Assembly (NCBI GenBank): GCA_958510825.1
Contig: OY294046.1
Span: 51,795,664 to 51,859,663 of the forward strand
DNA length: 64,000 nucleotides
Reading direction: 5' to 3'
Source: Brachypterus glaber
Taxonomy: Eukaryota; Arthropoda; Insecta; Coleoptera; Kateretidae
In this document: positions 48,413-61,334 of the stretch, one piece after another
Numbering within the stretch: position 1 is the stretch's first letter
Layout of the letters: every line of letters starts with the position of its first letter
Program-made: the position numbers and the translations under genes
Notes under the pieces: model-generated
What the model was told of the DNA's origin: nothing
Databases searched by the model: none
The model's input: only the letters and a program-made list of their open reading frames with translations

Positions 48413-49125
48413 TAATACAAGGGCGAAAAGTTAAGTTTTTTGATTGAGTAGGTTTTTAGAAGCCGAGGGCCGGCCGTTGGGGTAGGATAATAAACCTACG
48501 AAATCGAAATTTAACTTTTTGCCCGTGTATTATACAATATTTTTAAATCGATTGTTACTAATTATAATAAATTATTAAAATATACTTAATTTTAAATTAC
48601 AAAAAGTATTTCTTTTTACTGTCTTATTACTTATCTAGTTATCCATGACAAATTGATATCCGATCAAATAGCTAAAAAAACAATTGAATCATTACTTTTG
48701 CGTGCGGTTTCATTTTCAAATTAAAAAAGCTATAACTTGGTGACTAATTTCTGTTAAAATGTGTTTGTTATGAAAATAGTAATACTTCTATGAATATTAT
48801 ATATATTGAAATTGATTTTACAATTGAAATTTTGTGTTTTTAATTTATTTTATTGGATGAATACAGACTAATAAGTTAACATATATTTTGAGGTTATGTT
48901 ATAGAAGAAATTTTTATTTTGTATGAAATGATTATAATAACTATCTAGTAAAAAAAAACAGTTAGCTCAAGACCAAAAGTGACCTAAATGTCATATTTTT
49001 TTATATATTACAGTAAAGGTAAAGAATCTTCTTTTAAAAAGCTTAAAAATAACGAGTTTTAGTTAGCGGGCGAATAAAAACTTTTTGGCCCTAGGGCCAC
49101 AAAGTTCAACTTTTCGCCTGTAAAA
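48413..49125. mobile_element. Terminal-inverted-repeat DNA element, copy 2 (empty site)
   Basis: Reverse orientation relative to 14-880. The palindromic end lies at 48413-48540 and the GGCCCTAGGGCC box near 49091. It lacks the SINE, giving the pre-insertion sequence at about 48630. Confidence 0.8.
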
Positions 49126-49365
49126 GATGAACAAAAAGTGTCTCTTTTAGAATCAACCGAATAAAAAAAGCATTAAAAGAAAAGTTTGGTAAACAAATTT
49201 CGAACGTTTTGGTGCAAGATTTTTTCTACAAAGCATAGAAAGAGTAAAAATATAAAAATTTACATTTCTAGTTTTAACATGTTTTATTGCTATTTTCGAA
49301 TTATTTTAAGAAAAAGGGCAAGGTTTAAGCCTGCAGCATTATTTGACCTTAGTTTCATGGGCTGA
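49126..49365. other. Unassigned stretch
   Basis: No recognisable feature. Confidence 0.4.
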
Positions 49366-49480
49366 AACTAGTGATCGACCGATACCGATATGATATCGGC
49401 GATATCGGCAAAAATTCGTTATATCGGTTTTCGGCCTATATAAAAGTCTATATCGGCATATCGGCAAATGGTAATTAATA
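49366..49480. repeat. CGATATCGGC-rich repeat end
   Basis: CTAGTGATCGACCGATACCG is followed by GATATCGGCGATATCGGC and further ATATCGG phrases. This style is familiar from terminal regions of hAT-like DNA transposons; the assignment is an inference and no transposase is seen. Confidence 0.4.
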
Positions 49481-49546
49481 AGTAGTACATAATATGTATA
49501 ATATAATTATATTATATTAATATATTATACATATTATGTACTACTT
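49481..49546. repeat. AT-rich hairpin of about 64 bp
   Basis: AGTAGTACATAATATGTATA is answered by TATACATATTATGTACTACT. Confidence 0.85.
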
Positions 49547-49985
49547 GAGCGGTCCAAAAGTCACCTCCCCCTCTTAACTTTTGAACAACTTTTGATATCG
49601 TCTTCAAATTTGGAACAATTAACAAGACAACTTAAACTGTCTTTTGGCATATATTCGATATTTTTAGCTATTAAAATTTGGTCAGGGGCGTATAGGAGGG
49701 ATTTTTTTTAATGGGAAGGGGGGTCGTGTAATACATCACATCATATATTTTTTTATTTTTTAAACATTTTTTTTTAACTTTTAATTTTTTTTTTGCTAAA
49801 AAATACATTTTTTTAAGATTTTTTTTTGTAAAATTTTATTTATATTATTTAAAATTAGTTTAATAGTATAATTTACTTATTTGCATTGTTGCATGATCAT
49901 GAAATTAACCATTTTTCAAAAATTTATTGATTTTTTTAAAGAAATTTTCATTTTCAACCCTATTTTAAACACTCTGATTTTCTTT
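49547..49985 (+). mobile_element. CAGTGCGGTCC MITE, left half only
   Basis: GAGCGGTCCAAAAGTCACC through the TTGGTCAGGGGCG box and GGGTCGTGTAATACATC. The right arm is missing. Confidence 0.75.
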
Positions 49986-50817
49986 AAAATATCAAGCTTG
50001 AAACTAGTTTTAAAAGCCTTCAACGTTAAGGAAAATTAAGGAAAAATCATTATTTTATACCAAAATAATTTTAACTTCACGCTCCCGGGAGGTAGGGGTA
50101 AGTCATTTTTTTAACAAAAACTGTATATAATTTTTTTATTATCAAAAAAAAAAGAAATAATGACTTTGATTATAACTTCAAGAAATTGAAAAAAAAAGCA
50201 GTTTTCGACATTCTATTGAAAATAAAAAAATAATAACAAAAATGTTGAATTTCAGTAATTTAGTTTATTGAAAGTAGACGTAGTCAAAAATATATACCAA
50301 AATTTAAAAAAAAATATTAAGGGTGGGTTTTTTGAGATATTTAAGTTTAAATTTTTTAGCTAATATCTAAAAAAAACAAAACACTATCGATATAAAAAAA
50401 AAATTAATTTTGTCAAGAAATTAACCTTGTTTCTAATGTTGAAAACCATTTTTGGATATCTCTAATAGTTTTAAAGTTATTATAAGGCAAAGTCAATTTT
50501 TATAATAATCTTTGATTTTAGGAAAAAAACTAAAAAAATCCATATCTTAAAAAATACTTAAAATATTTATGCGTCTTTCGAAAAAATGCAATAAGGAATC
50601 TTTTTTTGATGTCACAAGGTACCCATAAAACATAATTCACCCAAATCCGTGACCATAGTGCAGTTACCGTTGCCTGAATCCGCGTGGAATAGGCTAATGG
50701 TTAATAGAAAATTGGACTCTTTGGAATTAAACAATATTTTCTGAATACCATTTGGTAAAACAGAAAAAGTGGATAAATAATTTTTAATAGTAGGGGGGTC
50801 GAGTTAATTCGCCTGCC
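49986..50817. other. Unassigned AT-rich stretch
   Basis: No gene. A GC patch at 50075-50100 (CACGCTCCCGGGAGG) stands alone. Confidence 0.4.
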
Positions 50818-50819
50818 AG

Positions 50820-50977
50820 AAGTGGGAAACAGTACCAAGTCTGCCCTCCTTAGGATGAGGGCGGCAAATCCAGATAACAATACAGTCGATTTTTACATAA
50901 GCGGTCACAGAAATATCGACTGTATTGCTAACTGGATTTGCCGCGTTCATCCTAAGAAGGGCAGAAGTGTAGTCCCT
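50820..50977. repeat. Long hairpin of about 155 bp
   Basis: TCTGCCCTCCTTAGGATGAG and GGCAAATCCAG are answered by CTGGATTTGCC and TTCATCCTAAGAAGGGCAGA. ATACAGTCGAT pairs with ATCGACTGTAT. The loop is about 26 bases. The 77-codon frame across it is not credited. Confidence 0.85.
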
Positions 50978-51077
50978 ATTCAAATAAACGAGAGCATTCC
51001 ATCTCTAGCGGTACGGTTGATTCTATTTTCCTGCTCATTAGTAATTTTCATGTAACTAAACAAAAATAAGTGCTTAA

Positions 51078-51575
51078 GACCACTTTACACGGAGCAATTT
51101 GTACGCAAGTTTGATGCTATGCAAGTTTGCTGCCAGATAAAGCATGAGGACAATTGGACATTGATTTGCCTTTTCACGGAGCAAATTGTACGCAAGTTTG
51201 GTGCTATATATTGCAAGGTAAACAGTGCTGCTAACCAGACAATTTTGACGTGTCTCTGCGTTTGTTGACAAAAACATAACCTAGCATTTGCTTTTTTAAG
51301 AAAGTTTTTTAGTTAGACAGACCGACCTATTATTAATAATAATTATTATTAACATGTGAAGTTGCTACTATATTAGTAAAATGAAATCGATTTGGTAACT
51401 TTTTTTCCAGGTTGGTACACGAAAATCTCCGAAAAATAGAACATGTTCTAAATAATTTGATGGCACTAAAATGGCCTCAAACTTGCCTGAAGGCATGCGC
51501 AGTGACTGAATCATTCTTGCAACAAACTTGCACAGCATCAAACTTGCGCACAAATTGCTCCGTGTAAAGTGGCTT
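51078..51575. mobile_element. CCACTTTACACGG MITE, intact copy 2
   Basis: AAGACCACTTTACACGGAGC and GCTCCGTGTAAAGTGGC form the ends. The interior is the same as the 9276-9797 copy, in opposite orientation. Confidence 0.85.
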
Positions 51576-52228
51576 TTACAATAAAAAAAATCGCTGTTAT
51601 TTTATTATTGTAATGATATTAAGTAATTTAAGTTACTCAAACCAGATCAATTTTGAAAGTTAATACTTTAAACGATTCTGTGTATTATACCTCGAGATTT
51701 ACCAATTTCTGAAAATTATTTTTTGTTAAGGATTAAGGTATCAAGCAGGCTTTAGGCGGGATTATGTTTAGGGCCATTAGCTTCCTAATATTGAGCTAAT
51801 GATATGCGCCTTGCTGTACAACACTGGAGATTATGGTTTTGGAGATAAGTAGGTTTAAAAATAAAACGCCCAAGAACGTTGTGTATTCCTTTTTTTATAC
51901 AATGGGGATAATAATAAATATTATATGCTACTTAAACTCACTTATTGGAAATTTGAGTTTTGTTCTTGGCAGGACCACCTTAAAAAATATACTATAAGTT
52001 GCAATGGTGTAGGTAAAGTTTTCTGTCAAGTTAAAATAAAACGTCGCGACGCTTCGGATTCTATTTTCTGAAAAGAGTCATATTGTTTTTCTATTAAAAT
52101 TTTCTAGGTTTTCAGGTCCAGCTAAGATGTGCTTTCGGGCTTTGGCACACAATTATCCATTTCTGTAAATAGTCATAATCCATAAATATTTCAGTTTTCT
52201 GAGATAACCCTTATCCCTCCGAGATAAA
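51576..52228. other. Unassigned stretch
   Basis: No recognisable feature. Confidence 0.4.
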
Positions 52229-52937
52229 AACAAGCCGTGGAGATATGTAATGCTACGCATTCCATTATATATTATTCACAGCATTTTCCCAAATACTCAA
52301 AAAAAAATTAATTTTCAAAAAATAATTTAAAAAATTAACATTAAAAAAAACATCTTTCATTGAAAAAAGAAAAAAATTTGAACAAAATTTTTTTTCCAAA
52401 AAAACCTTAAATTTTTTTTCAATTTTTTTTTGTTTTTCTTTTTGCGAAAAACGAAAAATTTAAAATTTTTTTTTTGGTTAATTTTTTTTTTAATTACAAA
52501 ATTTTTATTTTCTTTTTGCGAAAATATAAATTATATATTTTTTTAAAAAGTTTAATCTCTCGTAACTTTTTTGTTTTTGGGAGGATTACTTTCTTTACTT
52601 TTTAGTAGAATTGATAATAAAACTATTTTTTCCTGAAAAAGTTAACTGGAATTTTCTTTCAGTTTTTTCGATTTTTTTAACCCTCCCTAACAGTTTTTTT
52701 TACTTTACTTTCAAAAACAATAGGGATCTTTCACTCGAAGAAATTGATTTTTCCTGAAAATTTCAAGTGTATCGGATTATTCGTTCTAGAGTTATCGTGT
52801 TGACAAAAATCGTGACTTCAGACGGACAGACGGATATTTGATCCAAGATTTTTTTGGCTGGGACGATTTTTGAATTTTTTTGAAAATTCGAAATTACCGT
52901 ATAGTATTATTCTAGCGCAGACGCTGTGAGTAATATA
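52229..52937 (+). repeat. Interspersed family A, copy 4
   Basis: ACAAGCCGTGGAGATATGTA through GAGTTATCGTG and GACGGACAGACGG to TAGCGCAGACGCTGTGAG. The left TIR-like end is ATATTATTCACAGC. Confidence 0.75.
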
Positions 52938-52993
52938 GATTATTTAAAGTTTATTTAGTTTTATTTAGTTTATTTATTTGAAGTTATTACAGA

Positions 52994-53043
52994 GTCGTGG
53001 GGAGCCCCAATTAAGCTCTAGGCTTCTGGTAGGGGCTCTCCAC
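52994..53043. repeat. Small hairpin
   Basis: GTGGGGAGCCCC pairs with GGGGCTCTCCAC. Confidence 0.6.
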
Positions 53044-53790
53044 TAATTTTGATAACAATAAAAAGACAAAATGGTATTTGGACAGTCTTCACAGTAAATT
53101 TTGAGAAATATAACAATATTAAATATAATTTATTTATTAAATATGTTTAATTTATTAAAACAAAAATGTTTTATTTGTCCCAAAAAAATAGCCTTTTAAA
53201 ACTTACGAAATCCATTATTTAGTCGTGCAGCAGTTTTTATAAAAGCTTAAAAAAAACAGTTTACAAACACTATAGGTGCATTGTGGATTGAGAGATTTTC
53301 ATTAATAAACCATATTACTTACAAAAAACCCATCATCATCGTGTTCAATGAAGAGTGGAGATCATAAAGAGTAAAAACCATGTTCTTGATTCAAAACCTC
53401 TTTTTTAGAAGCGCTACAATAATTTCTTAATATTCTGAACTACACCCAGAAAAAAAATCTGAACTGATTACTACGGTTACTAACGTCATTACCAAACCGT
53501 TTAACATTACTATATAGATAATTTAAAAACAGAGAACATTGTTTAACAATACTGCCATACTTAGTTAAAACGTCTTAACTAACATTGCTATTTTCCCTAA
53601 ATATTTCGAATAAATGGCCAAATTCTCTGACTTCCACGTTTGAATTTCAATTTTCCTGACTTTTCTCTGATTTTCCTGTTTTCCCTGACTGGTGGAAATC
53701 CTGGAGAATAGATAAATATGGCATAGAACAACCGGTATATGCAGATAAGCCGAAAACGGTAAAAATGTTAGTTCGAAAGTTTTAACTAGG
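53044..53790. other. Unassigned AT-rich stretch
   Basis: No recognisable feature. Confidence 0.4.
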
Positions 53791-53794
53791 AAGG

Positions 53795-54140
53795 GCAGAA
53801 TAACACTAGGAGACTACCGAAATCTCCCTATAGGGAGTGGCCTGTAGGAGGATAAGTTCCACCTTGTGGTGGATTGAACTGCACTTTAAACTTATTAGTA
53901 TGCACTTAATTTGAGTTCCATAGGACGATGGCACTGATGCCACTGATAGTTTTAGATGAATCATCATGTGCGAAAACGCTTATTTTAAACATATATTGAC
54001 CTTATATCCCATTCATGTCGGAGCTAAGCGTTTCCCCGCAGATTTTTTTGTGTCCCTTGAAAGCTCAAATGGTGATCCATCTAAAACCATCAGTGGTTTT
54101 AACTTAACAGGCCAATTTCGTAGTCTCCTTTAACTTTTAT
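53795..54140. repeat. Diverged inverted repeat
   Basis: AGGAGACTACCGAAAT near 53809 is answered by AATTTCGTAGTCTCCT near 54115. ACTGATAGTTTTAGATGAAT near 53944 is answered by ATCTAAAACCATCAGTGG near 54079. Confidence 0.65.
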
Positions 54141-57100
54141 TATATATTTCAGATGCTTTTATTGGTTTCTTATAAACTTTGGCATTCTGAATTCAAAACC
54201 GAAAAAAAAATAATGCATACACATGTGTAGGGACGTGTCTGCTTTTGAAGACGAAATGGTTGCCTATAGAAATCACTCTGAAATTGCAGACGCGTTTTGC
54301 TATATTTAACGCGTAATTTAGATATAAGTTTTAAAAAAATATACTTCAACAGCAAAATAAGTCGACGAATTAAGATTTGGATTCAGAATAAATAATATAT
54401 AAAATATTTTTTTCATGTAGCTATTTATTTAACTGTTTACTAGAATGGTACGTTTTATTTTTTTGACAGAAATGGATTCAGCATCCAAAAACATATAAAA
54501 AACTTCAAAAGCAACTGGAATATAAAATCAATGTAAACTAGTGTAATTACCAAAAAATAGCAGTTAACCATGCGCTGTTTAAATATGTATTCCTATACAT
54601 CCCAGGAAACCAGATGACATCCCCAACGTACCACACTCCGCCGTGTGGGTAAATTTTCTCATGGGCAGAATCCTAGTTTCCTCTTTCATACCATTAATAA
54701 CTATTAATTGGAGAGATATATAAATTATTAGATGTTGTTCTAAAGTCATATTTCTGACGTTATTCTAAGGTTTTATTTCTGACGTTATTATAACGTCAGT
54801 AATGTTAAGTTCCTGGGCTGTGACTTACACACGTCACTTGAACAACAGTAAGACGTCATAATATGACGGTCAGTTAGTGTCCAATAATTATTAAAAAAAA
54901 ACAATAATTACCAAAGCAATTTAGCAATTAGTAGACATATGCGGTTTTTAGCGTTTATTTCTAAACATAGAGAAACTGTTACAGAATATCAGGAAACCAA
55001 AAGACGTTTTTTTGACGTCGATTATAATTGGACTTTCCAAACCAAACCAAAAGACGCCCTTTTGACGCCAAACAAAACCATAAACGAACCACCTTATGAA
55101 CGACTAAAAGTTTACTAGGTTGGTTTGTACTTATTATTATTTTTACTTATTATTATTTGTTAAAACAGTCCCTTGTCCCATTTTTCCACTGACCCCCTCT
55201 ACTTGTGATATCTTACAATTATTACTACATATTTATTAATGTTGCAATATAATTAACTAATGTTGTTGCTGTTTAGCTGCTAGAGAAAGATTGCCTGCCT
55301 TAAACGCTCAGATATCGGCGAGGTTAGTCATTACTAATGGTTGCTGATTTTTTTGGGATGATTTACAAAACAGTTTTCTGTGTGTATTACGCGCTTTGCA
55401 CCGGCACATCTTTTGAAGATGTAACTATATTTAATAAGAAAACTGACCTCCTAGGATGAAAATTATGTTCTCACCTTTGGCAGGTAAACAATAATAAAGA
55501 TACCCAAATCTAGTATATTTGTCCAATATTCCGAGATTGAATAATACTACATAGTAAATTGATTAATTTTTATTTTGAATTACGAAAAGTTTGCTTATGA
55601 CTTTTTTGTCTTTTACGAAAAACTAAAATTTTCGTTCATATGGTTATGTAGAACTAAAAAATTAAGCCCAACGATTTCAAAATCTATCGAGCTGCTGCTT
55701 TTTTATTGGCAAAAGATTTCACGTGACCTCTATAACTTTTGAATGACAAATTTTAATTATATTTTGATTAAAATTGCTCGACACAATAGGTTTTGAATTA
55801 TTTTGGCTCAAATTGTTAGTTTTGTTGTGAATAACCAGAATATGAAAGGAAATTTGAGTCAACCAAAATACCCTAAAAATTAAAGGTACATTTTTGCCTA
55901 AAACCGTGTGTCTTCTAAACTTAGCAAGATAGAGACATGATTCAAAAACTATAAGCAAATTCTTTTTAATAATAAAATCTACCACAATAATAGATTTTGA
56001 AATTTGGGACTTCACATAGTTAAAGAAAAATTCCTTGTAATCCGGAGTATTTGGGCATTAAAGTAGGACAAAATTTTAGACTCTCCTTTTTTTTTTGAGA
56101 TCAGTGAAAAATGTATTACAAAATCTTCACATGAAGAGTCTAAATTGTTTTTAACGGTACACTAACTTAATACCAAGGTTAGTGCATTAATTTTAAAGAA
56201 AAAAGTAAATAAATTAAAAATCGGTGACTTTAGGTTTACGATGCCCAATAAACCTGAAAGGTGTTATTTTTATATTTATTTACATCAAAATATTGAAGTA
56301 AAACAGAAGAGCAAAATTTTATGACATATTGTGTTTAAGAGAGACATAAAAGCTGGACGGTATCTTTTTATGTTAAACTATTAAATCAGAAATTAAAAAC
56401 ATACTAAAATGATGAAGTCCCACAGAAACACCTATTCGGCCCTTTCTCAAAATCTTTTAGTACTAATAACTTAATTATAGCAGTTTAGTATCTATTTAAA
56501 GTATTTTTAACTATCTACTAGTTTTATTTTGTATATTATTAGAGCGATTTTATCGGGGGGTAAATAAATAAGGTGGATATTTTATCATTGAAGTTTCTTT
56601 TCGCGCAAGTTTGGTCGTCATGGTCAACATTTAAGAATCAAAAATAAGAAAACCCTGCAATGGCAAAGCTGAAGAGATATAAATGGGAGCATTTTTTGAA
56701 GTTTTTACAGTTTAAGTCTCATTCTAGAAATGTTGGTATTTATCAGAAAAGGTATAAAAAATATTTTAACATCGTAGTTAGGCAGATTTTCAATTTATAT
56801 TTAACGTAATTTGTTCTGGAGTTTTTTTTTTGTTTTTTGATTCGAAAGAACTTTGATTCTTGTTTAGCTTTTGCTTTGTTATGATTTGGTTTAGTAATTT
56901 TAACTCTTTGTATTTTAGTCGATTTTATTACACCATTAGTTAAATTGAATAAAATAATCTATATGGCTATATGAGGAAATATCGCTAAACTTTTTTTCCT
57001 GACGATCTTGAAAAATGCAAAACCTATATTTTCATAATTCTTCAAAAAAAAAAAAGAAAATATAAACCAATAAGCTATTCCATTGTAATGTTTTTGTACT

Positions 57101-57391
57101 CTTAAAATCAGATAATTAAGAATCACTGAATCTGAGAAATATATAGTATAAAAATAAACGCTTAAAATTCGTATAGAATGGTGTAAAATTTTTGAATCAT
57201 CATCTATAATGGTAAGACTGTTATGGTAAATAAAGTGACACCTGGGCATTTAATTTACCAAATCATGGGCATTATATTTTTATTTATCAATTCACCTAGT
57301 TGGTGGATATGTACCTTTTTGGGTTACTTCTTAGAAACAAGGAAACAGTTTCATTTATACTTTTTTCTTTAAGGATGAAATACGAATGCCT
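54141..57391. other. Longest stretch without recognised repeats
   Basis: It contains short GACGTC-rich phrases around 54750-55075 (TGACGTTATTATAACGTCA), a hairpin-arm relic near 54650, and two unassigned minus frames (98 codons at 55719-56015; 96 codons at 56959-57249). Neither frame has a recognisable motif. If a diverged exon exists in this window, this is a reasonable place to look, but I cannot support one. Confidence 0.35.
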
Positions 57392-58328
57392 GGTACTACA
57401 CCTTTTCAAGTTGTAAATCAGAAAGTGTGATATTAATTTCGGACAGTGTAATTTGATATTCAGATTTTTAAAATAAATTTTAGAAAGTATAAATTGTAAT
57501 TCAGATTTTTAAATTATATTTCAGAAAGTGTAAATTGTAATTCAGATTTGCAAGTTATATTTCAGAAAGTTTAAATTGAAATTCAAATTTGTAATATATA
57601 TTTCAGAAAGCGAAAGTTGAAATTCAGAAAGTGTAAATTATATTTCAGAAAGTAGAAATTAATTTTCAGAATGTGTTATTTTATTTAAATTTGGATTTGT
57701 AAATTCAATTTCAGAAAGTGTAAATTAATTTTAGGAAACGGTAATTTGTAAATCAGGAATCATAATTTTTATTTCGGAAAGTATTATTTTATTCAACAAA
57801 ATTTAAAAAAAGTAGCAGTTATGTATTATACATATATTCGGTATTAAATATTAAACAGCAATAAATTGAAATTAAAAAAAAAATGTATTTTTTACATAAA
57901 ATTAAACATTTAACAAAATTAATTTCTAATGGCTAGGTCACTTCATTATATTAAATACGTATAAATTTTAAATTAACAAATAAATTTAATTTACACTTTC
58001 TGAAATACAATTTACACTTTCTGAAATATAATTTACACTTTCTGAAATACAATTTACTCTGTAATAATAATATAAAGTTATAATTTCTGAAATATAATTT
58101 ACACTTTCTGAATTTCAACTTACGCTTTCTGAAATATCATTTACACTTTCTGAAGTTTAATTTATACTTTCTGAAATATAAATTGCAAATCTGAATTACA
58201 ATTTACACTTTCTGAAATATAACTTGCAAATCTGAATTACAATCTATACTTTCTGAAATTTAACTTGAAATTCTGAATATCAATTTACACTTTCCTATTT
58301 ACAACTTTAAAAGGTGTACTATAGTACA
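57392..58328. mobile_element. Fold-back-like element built from short TTTCAGAAAGTG repeats
   Basis: Left end GGTACTACACCTTTTCAAG; right end CTTTAAAAGGTGTACTATAG. The left arm (57417-57790) holds about a dozen degenerate repeats around CAGAAAGTGTAAATTGTAAT. The right arm (57985-58300) holds the complement, CAATTTACACTTTCTGAAAT, about ten times. The centre, about 57795-57980, is AT-rich. Confidence 0.85.
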
Positions 58329-58442
58329 ATGAGAATATTTATTTAAAGCAAAAAAATTGCTATTAGGGCAAATAAAATATATATATTCCAGTCAAACAAT
58401 AAAAGTAAATTGCAATAAATGTACACGGGCTGATATTTTAAA

Positions 58443-58868
58443 GGGTAGTAGCGGATGGTAACAGAACACTCCTGTTAGTTTTTCGACGGGTGATTTGCTT
58501 AAGGGATGTCCGCTATCTGGAATTTTAGGGGTGGGCGCTAAATATGCATCTTACGATAAAAATGCATATAACCAATTTTGTTAAGGAGCTATTTTTCAAC
58601 AATTTTCGTGCAAATTATTTTTTCATTATAATAATAACAATCAAGTTACATTCAAAAATAGCCATGTTGGTGGTACAATTGTTTTTCTCTAATTTTTATC
58701 CAAATTATTTATCGTAGGATATAAGTGGTTTTATGCTAACGTGTAGCTCTTGAAAGTTTCTATAAGTTTTATATATTATAAATCTTTATGGGTATTAACC
58801 GCACCTACCCATACTCAAATCTCCCGGTGAAAAACTAACAGGAGTATTCTGCTAACATCCACTACTAT
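58443..58868. mobile_element. Short TIR element, about 425 bp
   Basis: AGTAGCGGATGGTAACAGAA and CTCCTGTTAGTTTTTCGACG are answered by AAAAACTAACAGGAG and TCTGCTAACATCCACTACT. The interior (58540-58795) is related to the palindrome arm at 1910-2270. Confidence 0.8.
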
Positions 58869-59655
58869 TATTATTTGACTGGACTATGAATTCCAAATTT
58901 TCTTGGTATGAATGTTACATTTTCTTGGCTTTCAGATAAGGACCATGAGATTTTAAACAACATACTCAAGTATTTGATCACAGCATAAAACTTTCTTACA
59001 AAAAAGAAGAAGAAAGTTTAAACGCAAAACATTGTTCGACCAATAACTTCTTTATAAAATTTGTTATGAAAAGTCAAAACGAGTTTGGACTTTTTTTTTT
59101 AAATTGGAAAAGTGTGGTTTTCTTGAAAGCAGCAATAGATACCAACGCATCATAAAACTAAGACATGAATTAAATATAGCTCTTTCTTATTAGCATTATC
59201 AAGCTCTGGTCCAGAATTTTATCGTATAGTAATAAACTATACTGTTTATTGGTTCTTTTAATTATGTAATCTAAACAAATCTTTCAGAAATATGTCTACA
59301 CTAAGAAAAAAAATAGAATTTATATTTTGTTTTATAAATAGTATTAAAAAAATCAGTATAGGAGTTTAGAATTATGTGTAGATATCTCAATAAAGTATAA
59401 ACAGAAATAATAAACATTATTTAGATGATCTACTGAAGGCCCTATGGCCGTTTGGAGAAAATCCGGGACCGGGGATAAACTATGCCTGGTTGCCTACTCT
59501 AAAAATTTTAAAATATTTTGCCATTATATTCCGGCCCTGGTTGCACTTTCTAAACACCTCGGGCCCTGGGGAGCTCCCTGCCTCCCGTCCATGGAATGTT
59601 TCTACTTCATGTAAATGTAGAAAGTTCAGCGAAAAATGATAGTTATAATCTGTTT
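58869..59655. other. Unassigned stretch
   Basis: No recognisable feature. A GC-richer patch at 59430-59590 has no identified content. Confidence 0.4.
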
Positions 59656-59659
59656 TTGT

Positions 59660-59815
59660 TTGTCGAGGAAAATAGTATATTACATAACTAGTGTGGAAAG
59701 TGACATATTTCACGCGAGTGGAAGGTTTACGAACGAGCCGCCAGGTGAGTGAGGAAACCCCATGAGTGTATGAAATACAATTTCCAATAAGTTATGTACA
59801 CTATTTTTACTACGA
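59660..59815. repeat. Relative of the 712-bp satellite hairpin
   Basis: AATAGTATATTACATAACTA and GTGTGGAAAGTGACAT are answered by TTTCCAATAAGTTATGTACA. The middle is GCGAGTGGAAGG and GAGCCGCCAGGTGAGTGAGG. Confidence 0.65.
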
Positions 59816-59920
59816 CCCCGAAAAAATATGAAGTTTCTTATTTTAAATTTTTTAAATTTTTATTAATTTTTAAGAAAAGCAAAGCACAAAATAATAATAA
59901 ATAGCATACAAATTTATATT

Positions 59921-60640
59921 CAGAGCGGTCCAAAAGTCACCCCCCCCCTCTTGACTTTTGAACCAGTTGAGATATCGACTTCAAATTTGGAACTTTTAAA
60001 GAAGACAACTTAAACTATCTTTTAGCATATGTTTAATACTTTCAGCTTTTAAAATGTGGGCAGGGGGGCATGGGGGCACATTTTTTTAAAGTGAAAGGGG
60101 GTCGTGTAATACATCATTTTAAAGCTTATATCATTCTCCATTTAACTATATATTTTTAAATTAAAAAAAAAATTGGTTTTAAAATGGGGTTGAAAATGGG
60201 TATTAATGTCAAAATATCTTAAAAAAAAAAACAAATAATTTTTTAAAAATGCCTAATTTCATCATAAAAAAATGTTAATTATACTTTTAAACTAATTTTA
60301 GTTGACATAAATAAAAAATTATAAAAAAAAACTTAAAAAATCGAATGTTTTAGCACAAAAAATTGAAAAATCAAAACCTTAAAAAAGATTTTTAAAAAAT
60401 TTTAAAATGTTAGTTTAAATAGAGAATTGTATAAGCTTTAAAATGATGTATCACATGACCCCCCTTTCCATTAAAAAAATGTCCCCCCATGCCCCCCTGC
60501 CCACATTTTAAGAGCTGAAAATATCAAATATATGCTAAAAGATAGTTTAAGTTGTCTTATTTAAATGTTCTAAATTTGAAGCCGATATCTCAAATCGTTC
60601 AAAAGTTAAAAGGGGGGGGGGTGACTTTTGGACCGCACTG
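59921..60640. mobile_element. CAGTGCGGTCC mariner-type MITE, intact
   Basis: CAGAGCGGTCCAAAAGTCAC and GTGACTTTTGGACCGCACTG form the ends, with TA on the right and TT (probably a mutated TA) on the left. Arms of about 350 bp. Confidence 0.9.
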
Positions 60641-61330
60641 TATGTATGTCAAACAGGAAATATGATTTTCATTTACCTTTAGTTTTCTTGGTTTTATATT
60701 TAATATAAAAAAAATTAAATAAAATTAATAGGTATTATTATAGTACATAGCTGTTTAATTGGTTGGCTTTATGCTTGTCCGAAATGAAGGCAAACTTGAC
60801 AGTTTGCTAGTTAAATTAGATTTCTGTGGTTATGCTGCCATATAAGACAAAATTGTACTGTTTTACATTTCATAAGAAAAATAGTGCGTATAAAACAAGG
60901 TGAATATAATTTGTAAAATCTCCGAGGTATGTAAATATCTAAATAAAATTAGGCAACCCTACATACATAAATATCAAACTAGTGTGATATAAGGCGTTTG
61001 CTAAAAAATAAAAGAGTATGCTAAATATAATTTTCATAGAGGATCGTAGGAAAACGTCATTTAACTTAGCAGAAGTATTTATTATCGAATTCTTGTGCCT
61101 ATCATTAAAAATTTAAGGTATCTCTGCATACCTGTCTGAGATAAGGCAAAATTATTGAGGGGTAGCAACCGCTTTGACTGTTATAACTTTGGTGCTAATT
61201 ACTCAAGGGTGGTCCAAATACTGTTAAGTATTTATTATTGTTATTGGCCCCCTTAAAAAGTTACGACACCTGACCTGATAAACGAAACTACAACAAACTC
61301 CTGCATTTTATAAAACAAGCTATAAAGGTT
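60641..61330. other. Unassigned stretch
   Basis: No recognisable feature. Confidence 0.4.
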
Positions 61331-61334
61331 TTTA

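Noticed and set aside
55719..56015. 98-codon minus-strand frame
   Set aside because: Composition typical of AT-rich noncoding DNA and no recognisable motif.
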